Assembly: GCA_018873245.2 (NCBI GenBank)
Contig: JAEMBT020000003.1
Coordinates: 2,083,843 to 2,147,842 of the forward strand
Direction of reading: 5' to 3'
Length of the DNA stretch: 64,000 nt
Source of the DNA: Archegozetes longisetosus
Lineage: Eukaryota; Arthropoda; Arachnida; Sarcoptiformes; Trhypochthoniidae
The notes beneath the pieces are model-generated. The model saw only the letters and a list, made by a program, of their open reading frames with translations, was not told the origin of the DNA and did no database searches. Shown piece by piece: positions 9,820 to 25,327 of the stretch. Within the stretch, counting starts at the first letter, position 1, and every line of letters starts with the position of its first letter. The translations under genes were made by a program, and so were the position numbers.

Positions 9820-11846
9820 GTTGAACTAGACTTTACGTGGCCAGAGATTTTCGACATAAGCTTTGTATATAAATAATCTATAACTCAAACTGAGTTCAAA
9901 TATATAAATTTTATTCACCGCAAATGACCGGAACATCGTTAAAAAAAATTCCCAAAAAATCGACTAGACTTTACGTGGCCAGAGATTTTCAACATGAGCT
10001 TTGTATATTAATAAACTACAAGTCAAGCTGATTTCAAATATATGAATTTTACTCACCGCAAATGACAAGAACACCGGTAAAAAAATTTCCGAAAAATCGA
10101 CTAGACTTTACGTGGCCAGAGAATTCAAACATGAATTTTATATACAAATAATCTATAACTCATGCAGAGATCATATACATAAATTTTATTCACCTCAAAT
10201 TACCAGAACATCGGTAAAAAAATTCCCGAAAATTCGACTAGACTTTACGTAGCCAGGGATTTTCAACATGAGCTTTATATATAAATAAACTACAACTCAA
10301 GCTGAGTTCAAATATACAAATTTCATTTTCCGCAAATGATTAGAACATTGGTAAAAATATTCCCGAAAAAATCGACTAGACAACGTAGCCAGAGATTTTC
10401 GACATAAAATTTGTATATAAATAAACTACAACTTAAGCTGATTTCAGATATATAAATTTTATTCACCGCAAGTGACTAGAACATCGGTAAAAAATTCCCG
10501 AAAAATCGACTAGACTTTACGTAGCCAGAGATTTTCGATATAAGCTTTCTATATAAAGAAACTACAACTCAAACTGAGTTCAAATATACAAATTTCATTT
10601 TCCGCAAATGATTAGAACATTGGTGAAAAAAATTCCGAATAATCAAGTACATAAAAATTACCGTAAAATAAATTTATGGAATCACGTTTCAACTCAAATC
10701 GATTGAAATCAACAGAATTTCACTGTTCTGATAATATATTTTGATGAAACTTCACAAAATAAAAATATATTGAAAAAATGAGAGATCCAAGATCCTACGG
10801 GACTTGGTTTAAAAAAGTACCTCGTTAAACATATATAGGGTCATTTTTTAATTCCACTGGTTTTTGCGCGCAATTTACGTGATTATAAATCGTATCTAAA
10901 TAAATTATACGTCAAATTAAAGAGGAATGATATAAATTTTATTAAAGATCAATAAACTAACCATTATTTTTAATACACAGTTGAATTCGATTAAAGAAAC
11001 CTATGATTTATGATATTCTAAAGCGATGAAAACTCTCCTATCATTAGAATAAGTTTCCATATTTCATAGTTTTTTCATCCTTGTCAAGACCTTATTCAAA
11101 ATATATATGTTTAACGAGGTACGATTTTAAACCAAGGTCCAGTAGGATCTTGGATCTCTCATTTTTTCAATATTTTTATATTTTTTGAAGTTTCATTAAA
11201 ATATATTATCAGAACAGTGAAATTCTGTTGATTTCAATCGGTTTGAGTTGAAACGTGATTCCATAAATTTATTTTACGGCAATTTTCTATATACTAGATT
11301 ATTCGGAAAATTTTTTCCAATGTTCTAATCATTTGCGGAAAATGAAATTTGTTTATTTGAACTCAGTTTGAGTTCTAGTTTCTTTATATAGAAAGCTTAT
11401 ATCGAAAATCTCTGGCCACGTAAAGTCTAGTCGAATTTTCGGGAATTTTTTTATTGATGTTCTGGTCATTTGCGGTGAATAAAATTTACATAGTTGAACT
11501 CTGTATGAGTTATAGATTATTTGTATATGAAATTCATCTATGGATTCTCTGGCCACGTAGTCTAGTCGATTTTTCGGGAACACTTTTACCGATGTTCTGG
11601 TCATTTGGGGTGAATAAAATTTATATATTTAAAACCAGCCTGAGCTATAGATCATCGGTACACAAAATTTATCTCTGAATTCTCTGGCCACGTAAAGTCT
11701 AGTCGATTTTTCGGGAATTCTTTTACCGATGTTCTGGTCATTTGCGGCGAATAAAACTTATATATATGAAATCAGCTTAAGCTATAGTTTATTTATATAC
11801 AAAGTTTATGTCGAAAATCTCTGGCCATGTAAAGTTTAGTTCAACC
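9820..11846. mobile_element. Large fold-back element with 135-bp modular arms
   Basis: The two long inverted arms (left 9820-10845, right about 11104-11846) begin with GGTTGAACTA and end with its complement. Each arm consists of tandem modules of about 134-138 bp starting ACTAGACTTTACGTGGCCAG. The left arm has six (starts near 9826, 9963, 10101, 10237, 10375, 10509) and the right arm has four in reverse (cores near 11412, 11549, 11690, 11821). Inside the modules both arms share a non-modular stretch (10650-10845 against 11104-11300). A unique spacer of about 250 bases separates them. No transposase frame is present. The plan is that of Foldback/Galileo-type elements. The flanking octamers (GACACGAG left, GATATGTG right) agree at five of eight bases, so an aged 8-bp target duplication is possible but unproven. 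Confidence 0.8.
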
Positions 11847-12008
11847 GATATGTGAATAGTTTGTGAATACTAAGTTCACTTGCATTCCAAATAAATAGCT
11901 AAATTTTGATGTGAAACCAATTAAAGTTTAATTCTTTAGATATAAATTTCATACATTTGTAAAAACTATATAAATTCATTTTTTGTATAGACGAATAATT
12001 ACGTAAAG

Positions 12009-12066
12009 ATGAATGTCAATATAATTTTACTGCAAATAATTACAATAGTTTTAGCTCAAAATTTTC
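12009..12066 (+). CDS. Duplicate first exon (signal peptide) of the carboxylesterase gene
   Basis: The frame MNVNIILLQIITIVLAQNF is nearly the same as the start of the esterase frame at 12242 (MNEKLILLQIITIVLTQNF). It ends at a GTAAGA splice donor (12067). An acceptor TACAG at 12301-12305 lies in the downstream copy, and joining the two is in phase, giving ...QNFLNGIVV. This may be the original first exon, an alternative one, or a dead duplicate. Confidence 0.45.
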
Positions 12067-12241
12067 GTAAGAATATTTGTTACTTTAATCATACTTTTTA
12101 TCAGAACGAACAGGATTTACAATATTGATAGCAATACGAATTATCTGAATATACCCACTGTAAAATAACAGTATTGTGCATAAAGTAGTAGAATCGAAAT
12201 GAGTATTAACACAACTAAATATATGATTCAATTGAATAAAA

Positions 12242-16241
<4,000 letters not shown>

Positions 16242-17627
16242 TTATGAAACCGTTATTTGACTGAATGGTAATTCACAAAAGATAGTTTTAAATTGTTCGA
16301 TAAATGAACAAACATTTGAAAATTTATTGCAATAAATTCATAATTGAATTTGAATTATATGAACTAATAATTATATTTTGATACTGCATAATACAAGTAG
16401 AACATGAAAAAACTCTTGAAAGAATACATTTATGAATAGCGGCAACTTCTTTTAAATATCTATTAGTACTTAGTTGAATTGATAGAACTGAAAGAGAACT
16501 AGAGAATATACTTTGTCTTTAACTTGTAGTGTGATCACAATTTAAGTGTGAAAATGTAATCTTTACAATAAGCTACATGTATATTCCATGTTATTTATTA
16601 TAAAAATTTTAAAAGTTAATATGTATTATATTAATCAAGTATTTATTTCTCAAAAACTTTTATTTGGCATGCAGGTGAAGATGGTCTATGTATACACTCT
16701 TATATAACATTCAATTCTGAGTCGATTGAGCCAAGCCCGTGAGCTTACAACTTACCCATTACCGAGTTATATGAACATATTTTGGAAAGTGGGCGTAACC
16801 ACCCATTGGAGTAGGGTTATAAGTTTTACTCAATTGGCGGAGTCTAACCATATATATAATATCTGTAACCACACCCACTTTGATTCTGCACCATTACTGC
16901 AATATAACCGATTATTCAGAAATATCTAGCACTAAAAATCTAGCTTACTTATTTTAAAATTCAAAATTTCGTAAAAATTCTCACATTCTAATCATTTATG
17001 AACTTCTATTGAAAATATTATATAGATATTAAGACCCTAAATTGGTAATTTTTGAAGATTTGAAGATTCTAAATTAAATTTCGACTCAAAAGAATCAATG
17101 TTTACAGGTTGGAATGATAATTCCCAAAACGGAAATCTAAGTTAATAATTTTAAAGTTTAGAATTTAGAAAACAAATTCTATATCTCAATTGGAATTTTC
17201 TTTAAAAATCTAAATTTTTTAATAATCAAGCTTAAATTTCAATTTTAGAAATAATCTATTTCATCATTTAAGATGCATGTATCCCCGACCGAAGCTTCTA
17301 TGTAGAATGATAGACTATGAAAAGATTCTTCGATGTTCAGATTATTTTAATTTTCAAGATCAAGTTTCGATTTTGAGAAATTATTTTTCAATTTGGAACC
17401 ATTGATTTCTCCAAATGAAATTTGATGTACAATTTAAATATAAAAAAGGTTCTGGAAATTCAGATTATTGACTTCAGCAGGTTAAACTTTCGATACTCGA
17501 AATAGTTAAGTGATTGGAAACATAGGTTTTCATATTGGAAATCCCATACAGAGTAAGAATATATGAATACTCTGAAGAGTCGACCTTCTAGCATTGGTAA
17601 ACCTCTACAGAAAACTTATTTTTTCAG
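16242..17627. other. Non-coding DNA downstream of the esterase
   Basis: AT-rich, with a short less AT-rich island at 16720-16880 in which GTGGGCGT and ACACCCAC form a weak inverted pair; a small unrecognised repeat is possible. No gene seen. Confidence 0.35.
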
Positions 17628-17745
17628 ACATTAGACTAATTACTGATATAAATAGTAATAAAGCATTAGATTGGACTGTAAGAAGTTATCGAAAAATTGT
17701 AAACATTTCGATTCATTTAAAAATAATGAGCTAAAATTAAGTACT
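17628..17745 (+). pseudogene. Decayed carboxylesterase exon
   Basis: After an acceptor-like TTTTTTCAG the frame DIRLITDINSNKALDWTV and RKIVNISIH aligns to the esterase exon beginning at 13231 (GIELIAGITDNEWF, KLINMSIHI), with the same start after an AG. The catalytic acid has been lost and the frame ends early. It is the trace of a second esterase gene in tandem; no other exons of it were found. Confidence 0.55.
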
Positions 17746-17854
17746 ACGTCTCTTTTTGTCTCTTATACCAAGTTTTTTCCTAAGTTTAAGATATTGAAAA
17801 TCCTAGGATCAAAAGTGTTCACTAAAATATTTAGCGGATCTCAAACTTAAGAGG

Positions 17855-18442
17855 TAAATCCGAGCTAATGGGTCTAAAGGGGTTCACGACTCTTCACCTT
17901 CAAGTGTAATACATCACTGGATCCAGTTCGTCGAGCTGAACATTTTGATATCACACTTGACTACTTTCAACCCGAACCTGACCACTTCTGGCCACTGAGA
18001 CCAAACCCCCTCGAAAATGGATAAACCCAGCTTTACCAAGTTGTAAACCAAGCCAAACCTGATTTAAACTAAGGTACAATAGGTTAGGTCGCTTCACGAC
18101 ATTCTCCCTTAGTTTATATCAGGTTTGTTCGGGTTACGACTCGAGAATCCAGGTTTATCCATTACGATGTACTAAACCAAGCAATGATGGATATCTCGAG
18201 AACTACTTGTGATAATTGATCAAGTAAGGTATCAAGATGCTCAGTTCGATGTCCTGAGTCCAATGATATATGACTTGGCGGGGTCAGCTACTCCCGTCGA
18301 GAGTTGTCCAGAAGTGGCCAGGTTCAGATCAGAAGTGGTCAAGTGTGGTATCAAAATGTTCAGCTTGACGAACTGAATCCAATAACATATCACACTTGGG
18401 GGTGAGGGGTCGGGACCCCTTTAGACCGATTAGCCTGGATTC
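17855..18442. mobile_element. Inverted-repeat element of unknown family
   Basis: The outer arms (AAATCCGAGCTAATGGGTCT at left, its imperfect complement at 18420-18442) continue inward for about 150 bases with matching GTTCGTCGAGCTGAACATTT blocks. The right side also carries a direct sub-repeat of about 100 bp (GTATCAAGATGCTCAGTTCG near 18230, GTATCAAAATGTTCAGCTTG near 18347). A second hairpin, AACCTGATTTAAACTAAGG with its complement, lies in the centre (18036-18127). There is no coding frame. Less AT-rich than its surroundings. Confidence 0.6.
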
Positions 18443-18689
18443 ATTCAACTACATCAATTAAATCATTAATTCAGCTCAAATCTATTATTAAACAATTAAC
18501 TAAAAGAGGTTTTGATTATAATTAAATGATTATAAATAAATCGATAAATTATCCGATTTCAAATTAATTCATCGAAATATAAACTCATCGAAGACCCCAT
18601 GGTGATATTGTTACTAAATCCTATTTTTATTGATTATTTTAAAAGTAATTCAATTATTAAATTAATTATCACAGTTTAAACAAACTATC

Positions 18690-19800
18690 TAGGCATTGCT
18701 ATCATCGTCACTTCCACTATCATTATACTAATTGCTATCATTCTCACATTCAGTCAATTCCTTATCTATTCCTTCAGTTTACCCAAATTGTCTATCAGTC
18801 CTTCGTTATTGATCTCCCCTATATAAGAATTTCCTATTTCTGATGAATTAGTAGTCAATTTGACAACTCTCAAATTTTTGGCAAAACTGAAGTTTTTCAA
18901 ACCTATACGAAGATAATCATAACTTTCAGTCTTTATCACAATTGCATTCAAAATAAAATTTGAAAACTTTCAAGTTTGCAAATTCAACCAAACACTTTAG
19001 ATCATGTTAGACTCATGAATAATCAAAGTCAATGAATCTAATTGCGCACAGATTTGTCAAAGCTTCTAGAAATTCATGTTTCAATTGAGCGAACCTCATT
19101 ATAAGTTGAGTCAATTTCTTACAATCTTTGAGATAGTGAACTAAATGCGATTCCATTCCACTGGAATTTCAGTCCCATTCCAGAAATCCCACGGGATGGA
19201 ATGGGATGAATATGAAAATTGACAGAAAGTATGGAAATAAGTGGGAATGCAATCGAAAAAATCAGTGAAATGGGATGGAATTCCAGTAGAATATAGTAAA
19301 TCCCACTATTTTTTAAAAACATAAATTAGTTACTCGAAAACATTTATTTGGGTTCAACACAAAAGCTAACATTTTACTACAATTTACGTCTTTAAAAAGC
19401 AAATAATCGGCATTTTTATTTTCAATTGAGTTTCTTATAAACTTTGGTATAACTCAAACAAAGAATTCATGTCAATGTATTGCAACATAAATTGCAATCA
19501 CTATCGCTGTGGGTTTTAAATTTCACGTTTGTTTACGTAAAAAATGCATTATTTTTGGAATTCCCAAAATGGGATTCCATTTGAATGGGAAGTTTGGAAT
19601 GGAATGGGATGAGCAGACCAAAGTTTGTCTTAGAATGGAATGGGACGGGAAAAAATTCTAAAACTGGACTGGAATGGAATGGAATCGACATCAGTGGAAA
19701 AAGACTGACGCGGAATGGGAATCCTATTCGCTCACTTTTTGGAACACTACTTTGAGACTTTCAATTGTAGCCAATTTTGCCAAATTATTTAGTTTTGAAA
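18690..19800 (-). pseudogene. Broken F-box/LRR paralogue interrupted by a transposon
   Basis: On the minus strand 19134-18690 encodes leucine-rich-repeat-like pieces (YLKDCKKLTQLIMRF, LTNLCAIRFIDF, LRVVKLTTNSSEIG) and ends with an acidic Ser/Asp tail, with several stops and frame changes. After the repeat element at 19135-19736 the same kind of sequence continues at 19737-19800 (KLNNLAKLATIESLKVVF). The layout (LRRs, then an acidic tail) matches the intact gene at 20574-22511 in the same orientation, so this is most likely a tandem duplicate that decayed. The F-box part was not found; another transposon lies in that direction. Confidence 0.65.
19135..19736. mobile_element. GGAAT-rich inverted-repeat element inside the F-box pseudogene
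   Basis: The ends AGTGAACTAAATGCGATTCC and the complement of the right end, AGTGAGCGAATAGGATTCCC, are inverted repeats. Both flanks are unusually rich in GGAATGGGATGG-type motifs (19138-19310 and 19555-19720), around an AT-rich centre. No frame. It separates two parts of an LRR pseudogene, which places its insertion after the duplication. Confidence 0.65.
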
Positions 19801-19855
19801 CGTAAACCTATTTTTGAATATTATATTGGATTTGCCTTTAGGCACGCATGTCTCA

Positions 19856-20343
19856 TAGGGTAACCACATATATTTTTCGAAAATGAAGGACAAAAAATGT
19901 AAAGGTCTCCCTGTAAATTTTTAAAGTTTTTATTTCAAACTCATTGTTAATTTTACATATTCAAACACTTTTCATATATTAGTTTTAAAAATTATTTACA
20001 TCTTGCTTATTTATGCCTGAACTTACATTTTTATCTGATTTTATAGCGTTAAGTAAAGCAGTATTATTTTTTAACAAAATTATGAAATTCAGAACAGGAC
20101 ATTGAAAATTAAATATTGCTTTAACTAAATTAATGTCCATTCTATTTCGTTCATTTATCCATAAGTGTTTCACCAATATAACACTAGAAATAGTATTTAG
20201 AGACTAAATCTGATGAATGTAAAACTTTTAATTTTAAGGTTTAATGAAATGCAAGACAAATGCGTCCTGCATAATACCTTTGCAGGGCACAAGACCCGAT
20301 TTGCAGGACTGTCCTGCACGATGAAGGACATGTGGTCACCCTA
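19856..20343 (-). mobile_element. hAT-type transposon remnant
   Basis: The ends TAGGGTAACCACATATAT and the complement of the right end, TAGGGTGACCACATGTCC, are hAT-like inverted repeats. The minus strand (20176-19985) encodes part of the C-terminal region of a hAT transposase: WINERNRMDINLVKAIF, then FIILLKNNTALLNAIKS. No matching 8-bp flanks remain. Most of the transposase is deleted. Confidence 0.65.
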
Positions 20344-20573
20344 TTTTACAACTCGTTTTAACGTTAAGTGAACTATAGTCTCAATTCTTATAGTAATCAG
20401 TTTTTACTATAAGCTTGATGAACATATAACTCAAATGATAGGATAGAATTGAAACATGGTTTTATTAACCAAATACTTTATTCCAATCGAATAAGAGATT
20501 CATTTAATTTTGTTAAAGAAATAGTAAAAGAAATAGAAAACTTGTAATCATTAGAGAAACTAAATTAATCGTT

Positions 20574-22511
20574 TCAATCAATTCCGAATATTCTTCTGTA
20601 CAACGATTTGGCGATTATTTCCTTAAGAAGTTGATCCGTATATACGGTATCGTTCTCATCACTACTGCTATTATTAGACTGATCGCTATCACTTTCTGAC
20701 TCAACCGATTCTTCATCCATTTGTTCATCTTCCTCATCTACTTCAATATCTTCATCCAAACTATAATCATGTTGATCGAGCTCTTCATTATCCATTTCCT
20801 CATCATCGAGTTGTTCATGGCCGTCATCTTCGCTATCATCTTCCACATCAAATTCATCGTCGGATAAGTTATCTCCTGGTCCTCTCAGAGTAATCTTTAA
20901 ATTGTTGGGCAGATTCGGAAATTTATTCATCTGAATAGGAGTATAGGCGCCGACTTCAACAAACTCTCCGTAGTCGCAAACAAATTGGATCTTTTTCTCA
21001 GGTCTCTCCTCAGCTGTTTTTATCAAATATTTAATGGTATCAGAAGTGATATCCGGACGACCATTAAAGACAATGAACTCGATATTCTTGCAGTCATTGA
21101 CCAGGATGCAAATGCCCATATCTGTTATACCATAAAATACGTCTTTTTCCATAAAATTCTTCGAAAGCGCGAAAACCCTCAAATCCTTGAGTCTCGACAA
21201 AGACATGAGGCCTTCATCGTAAAGATCACACGAAGTGACAAAATCCACAACTTTTAACTTGGGCAAATATTTGTGTATATTCTTTACAAATGGATAAGTG
21301 AGTTCAGTGTAATTTAGAGTAAATTGAGTCAAATTTGGGCAATCTTTGAAGCACTTAACTGTTGCTGATTTTGTCCAATCATTTAGATACGAAATGAAGT
21401 GATAATTTGTTTCATCAAAATCTCGTGCTGGCAGTTGTGCCTCAAACGTCTTCATGTTGTGAAACAGTCCAAAGACAGCGAATATATTGCCTGAAATCAG
21501 TTTATGAGTACATTGGCTGATATTGACGTCCAAAGTCTCGACTTGAGTGCAATTTATAGCGATTTGAGTCAGAAAACTATCGATAGGTTTGAGATTTTCT
21601 TCAGGATCTCTTTCGATAGTCAGATATAAACCTTTGAGTTGAGTGAAACTCGAGATCTTCTCCAAAACTTTACTCAAATTGTTTCCACTTTTCAAATTCA
21701 ATGTAATACTTATAACATTCAATTGTTTCGAATATTTGTCGCAAACGATATCAAACAGATTGAAATTATTGTCATTTAGAGTAATATCAAATTTTTCGAG
21801 TTTAGGCAAAAATTCTTTATCGCTATCAATGCTATCATTTGTATTGCCATAAAAAGCCCTCAGATTCGGGCAGTAATTCAATAGACTTTTAGCAAAACTG
21901 CATTCTTTATCAGAAGGACTAACAATTACGAGTGTTTCCAAATTTTTGCCACAATTCTTTCCCAATTCAATGATATCTTTTTCCTCAAATCCTTTGTCCA
22001 ACAACTTAATTTCTTCTAAATGTTTGCAATTATTGCAAATTAATTCAATGACTTGTCCGTCCACCAGACAATGTCTTAAATCAATTTTACGAATCAATTT
22101 GCATTTGTTCACAACACATTCAAAGCCTATTTTATTGATTTTCTTGAAGTCATTTTCTTCTTCTTCTTCGATATCTTCACAATTTTCATCCTTTTCTACA
22201 TTTGCAACATTTTTTCTCTTCGGATCCTTTTCAATGAGTCCTTCGATAGAATTGAATTGATTGGCATTTCTATTGTTTGAATCAATAACGAAATCTATTT
22301 GTTTATTAAATAAACATCTATTGAATTGCTTATTTACACAAGACAGGACCAGTTTCTGTTTTAATGGCAAATAATCAACAATAACTTCAACTAAATCGTC
22401 ACAAAATCTGTTAAATGAATCGAAATGAAAACCATTTCTCTTTTGAACTATTCCTTCAAAAGATTTGTTAGAATCTGTTGCTTTCATTTTTTTGTCTTCA
22501 TTCAAATTCAT
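20574..22511 (-). CDS. F-box and leucine-rich-repeat protein with acidic C-terminus
   Basis: 645 residues from the Met at 22511, in a single exon. The first 30 residues are a basic lead. An F-box follows at about 33-70 (FCDDLVEVIVDYLPLKQKLV...CVNKQF), which in this family binds Skp1 so that the protein serves as substrate receptor of an SCF ubiquitin ligase. Residues 120-540 contain irregular leucine-rich repeats (for example LIRKIDLRHC, LEEIKLLDKG, LRVFALSKNF) that would bind the target. A highly acidic Asp/Glu/Ser stretch fills about 550-630, and the end is basic (AKSLYRRIFGID). The combination resembles expanded F-box families in mites. A decayed paralogue lies just downstream. The substrate is unknown. 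Appears intact; an AATAAA on the minus strand lies about 100 bases past the stop. Confidence 0.85.
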   Translation of the reverse strand: MNLNEDKKMKATDSNKSFEGIVQKRNGFHFDSFNRFCDDLVEVIVDYLPLKQKLVLSCVNKQFNRCLFNKQIDFVIDSNNRNANQFNSIEGLIEKDPKRKNVANVEKDENCEDIEEEEENDFKKINKIGFECVVNKCKLIRKIDLRHCLVDGQVIELICNNCKHLEEIKLLDKGFEEKDIIELGKNCGKNLETLVIVSPSDKECSFAKSLLNYCPNLRAFYGNTNDSIDSDKEFLPKLEKFDITLNDNNFNLFDIVCDKYSKQLNVISITLNLKSGNNLSKVLEKISSFTQLKGLYLTIERDPEENLKPIDSFLTQIAINCTQVETLDVNISQCTHKLISGNIFAVFGLFHNMKTFEAQLPARDFDETNYHFISYLNDWTKSATVKCFKDCPNLTQFTLNYTELTYPFVKNIHKYLPKLKVVDFVTSCDLYDEGLMSLSRLKDLRVFALSKNFMEKDVFYGITDMGICILVNDCKNIEFIVFNGRPDITSDTIKYLIKTAEERPEKKIQFVCDYGEFVEVGAYTPIQMNKFPNLPNNLKITLRGPGDNLSDDEFDVEDDSEDDGHEQLDDEEMDNEELDQHDYSLDEDIEVDEEDEQMDEESVESESDSDQSNNSSSDENDTVYTDQLLKEIIAKSLYRRIFGID

Positions 22512-22801
22512 AGCTCGTTCATTGATGACCACTACTTCTTAAACTGATATTTTGTTTTGCATTTACAATAACAAATGGATTCACAATTAAGTAAAGGAAT
22601 GTTCTATTTTACTGAAATGGCGGCAAAATGCACGTAAAACAAAGCAAAAACAACAATAATAAAGTTGACAAATAACATCATAATTAATTTTGTTATTTAT
22701 GGATGACTTAATAAAAAGTTTTGCTTACCTAACAATTACTTGTAGTGTTAATCATTTCAAGTTTACAACTTGTAAACTTATTTTTCATATATATAATCAT
22801 A
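22512..22801. other. Upstream region of the F-box gene
   Basis: AT-rich, no clear core promoter motif. An imperfect inverted repeat (CAAGTTTACAACTTG, 22758-22772) is palindromic but not assignable. Confidence 0.35.
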
Positions 22802-23187
22802 TATTAGGCTGTTCGGCAAGTGTTGGCCGCACTTTAAGCTGCAATAAGTTTTTAATGAGTGACTGTAATTTGATGCAGCTTTCAATGTAATCAAATATAA
22901 CATTAGAAACATTAGCGAGGCGTTGGTTTATTGTTATATTAAGAACGTCTTAGGGGCTATCGATATGAGGACTTCGATCAATTGAATATTGCCATTAACA
23001 ATGCGATTTTGGAGCTTAATCAAAGTACTTTGAATGGCGTTAGCAAGCTTCCAGAGGTCTGACAACGAGTCATCAATAAGGGCGCAAATTATTAATTAAT
23101 AAGCTTTTTACATAATCGTTTTATCTTATATCCTTTAGAAGCTATTCAAATTTGAAGAGTGGCAAAGACTTTCTGAACAGCCTAATA
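22802..23187 (+). mobile_element. Tc3-like element remnant
   Basis: The ends TTAGGCTGTTC and GAACAGCCTAA are inverted repeats with TA on both sides. The plus strand around 22940-23095 encodes a decayed C-terminal transposase tail (INNAILELNQSTLNGV, then a stop and QRVINKGANY), typical of Tc1/Tc3-like enzymes. About 386 bp long, so an internally deleted, inactive copy. Confidence 0.7.
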
Positions 23188-23710
23188 TAAATAGAACCGA
23201 AATGTTTCCAATACAGAACTTAAAACAAGTTTTAGCTAACTTGATAAGGGATGAACTGAAACACTGGATAATAATTCACAGAAAATATTTCTTTTGTATT
23301 TTTGGTCACATTTAATGCAATATCAGTTTCATTCATGCATTACTTAGCATTTAGACAAAACCTTTCTTATTGGACCTCATCTCTGATTAGTTCATTAAAC
23401 AACTTAAACAGTTAAGTGTTAAAACTGCTGATCTTCTGAAGTACTTGCAGAGAACTTTCCCTAATCCAAAAATATTTGAAAAGACCAAAAGGTTTCTAAA
23501 ATGAGGCACAAGTGGTTTTGGTTAGTGTTGCATTTCGTTTTAGTTGCGCAGTTTAGGTAAAAGGAAAATATGTCCTACACTCAAATCACGCTAAACAAGA
23601 GTTCTTTAAATTAATTTAATGTGGATCAAAATTAATACCAGTCTTAATATACTGTTATGTCAGGTTAAATTAGTTAGATAAGGTTAGGTTAGGGGATGGT
23701 TAGGTGTGTT

Positions 23711-24217
23711 ATACTTTTCATAAGAGCGTAAGTTTGCACCGAAAAGTCAGTTATGATAATTCTTCAACCTTTCTTAATCTTTTAATATGAAATTTTCAAT
23801 CTTTAAATAACTAATTAGTAATCCAAGCAACTTATAAGTTATATCCAAAATTACTAAAAAACAAATCAGCCATTTTTCGTTCAATCGAAAACATGTTTTT
23901 AATAATGTTAGGAATCAAATGTTTTAATAAGAATATGGACTAATTACAAATCATGAGTAAAGATATTATATTTGATTGGATGTCAATTAAAGTCGTTATT
24001 TAAGTGATTTAACTCATAACACTAATAATGCAAAAACATGTTTTCAATTGAATAGAAAATGATTGACTTGATTTTTAGTGATTTTAGGTATGGTTAGTTG
24101 TTTGGATTACTAATTAGTTATTTGAAGATTGGAAGTGCGATATTAAAAGACTAAGAAAAATTGAAGTCTTATCAGAACTGACTATTGAGTACAAACTCAC
24201 ACTCTTACGAAAAGTAT
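23711..24217. mobile_element. Fold-back (long-stem) element of unknown family
   Basis: The arms 23711-23903 and 24028-24217 are inverted repeats over about 190 bases at roughly 75 percent by eye, with blocks such as AACTAATTAGTAATCCAA and AACATGTTTT. The loop is about 125 bases and has no frame. Old, to judge by divergence between arms. Between 23188 and 23710 only degenerate TTAGG-like motifs were seen. Confidence 0.6.
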
Positions 24218-24876
24218 CGTACGTGACTAATACTAGACGCACAAGTCAAATACATGTCTCCTTAATAACGTGTGTCCATTAACTCATGCAACATACATGT
24301 CAATGAGAAAGTCACGGAATAATCCCTATAGCGACACACAATAAGCACATGCATAATAAGTGCTGTGACTAACAATATTTTCTGACTAATAATATAGTTT
24401 AAATGTTAGATTTGTATATTTTATTTATATGAATGAGATGATTTTGCTAATTTCTGTGAATAAATACTTTAAATTTGAATCATTGGTTCATGATACTTTC
24501 TCTCGAGCTTAAGCAGCATCAAACTTGAACTAACGACATTTTGTTGCTTGATTCTTATGTATGTTGCAACAGTTAATTGACACATAAATACTTACGAGAG
24601 CTTCGTGTCACTATTATATCAATTTTAATATGGCCTTTTTTATTTAACTCAATATTTAAAGACATTTTAAAGCAAAATTAAATGTCCAAATCGATTTTTA
24701 TCAATTGATTTTAACAATTAAAAAAATGAATCTTACTCACTTTACACAAAGCATTTACAGCAAACATTAAGTTATAAGATGTAATCAAATCGAGCACATT
24801 ATAATCGAGTAATAATTAAAATATTAATTAATATTATGTTTTAAGTGATTTCATTTAAAATTTTGGGTCTTATAAA
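24218..24876. other. AT-rich intergenic DNA
   Basis: No gene and no clear repeat structure found. Confidence 0.4.
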
Positions 24877-25103
24877 TAGTGCCCGCGCGAGTCGAGCTGA
24901 TTTGAGCGACTTGACAAATAGAAACTAACTTTCGAGTCCAAATCGCTAAAAAATTGGACTCGAACGTAGTCGAGCCGAGTCCGAGTCGAGCCTAAATCGA
25001 GCCCGGATAAGACTCAAATCGATTTGAAAGATTTGAATTTATATTCAGTCAGTAAAATGTTCTGAAATTTTCTAAGTCTTTCTAGAAACTTATGAAAAAT
25101 TTT

Positions 25104-25128
25104 AGAAAGTTCTAGAACATTCTAGAAC
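25104..25128. promoter_or_regulatory. Five-unit perfect heat-shock element
   Basis: Five abutting 5-base units alternate nGAAn and nTTCn with no mismatch: units begin at 25104, 25109, 25114, 25119 and 25124. Three contiguous units suffice for binding of a heat-shock-factor trimer in known systems. Function here is inferred from sequence only, and the unit lies inside a mobile element. Confidence 0.6.
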
Positions 25129-25217
25129 CCTACGTAGTATACTAGGATTTTTTAGAACGTCCTATAACCTGTAGAATATTTTAAAATTTTCTAGAACACT
25201 CTAGAATTCTATGTAAT

Positions 25218-25237
25218 ATTCTAGAATTTTCTAGAAC
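25218..25237. promoter_or_regulatory. Four-unit perfect heat-shock element
   Basis: Four abutting alternating nTTCn/nGAAn units starting at 25218, 25223, 25228 and 25233, inside the same element and between the five-unit cluster and the TATA box. Confidence 0.55.
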
Positions 25238-25327
25238 ATACAAGAAACCTATAAATTGTTCTGACAATTCTAGAATACTTCACAGTCTCACACCAAATTC
25301 AAGAACTATCTGGAAAACGCATTTTGG

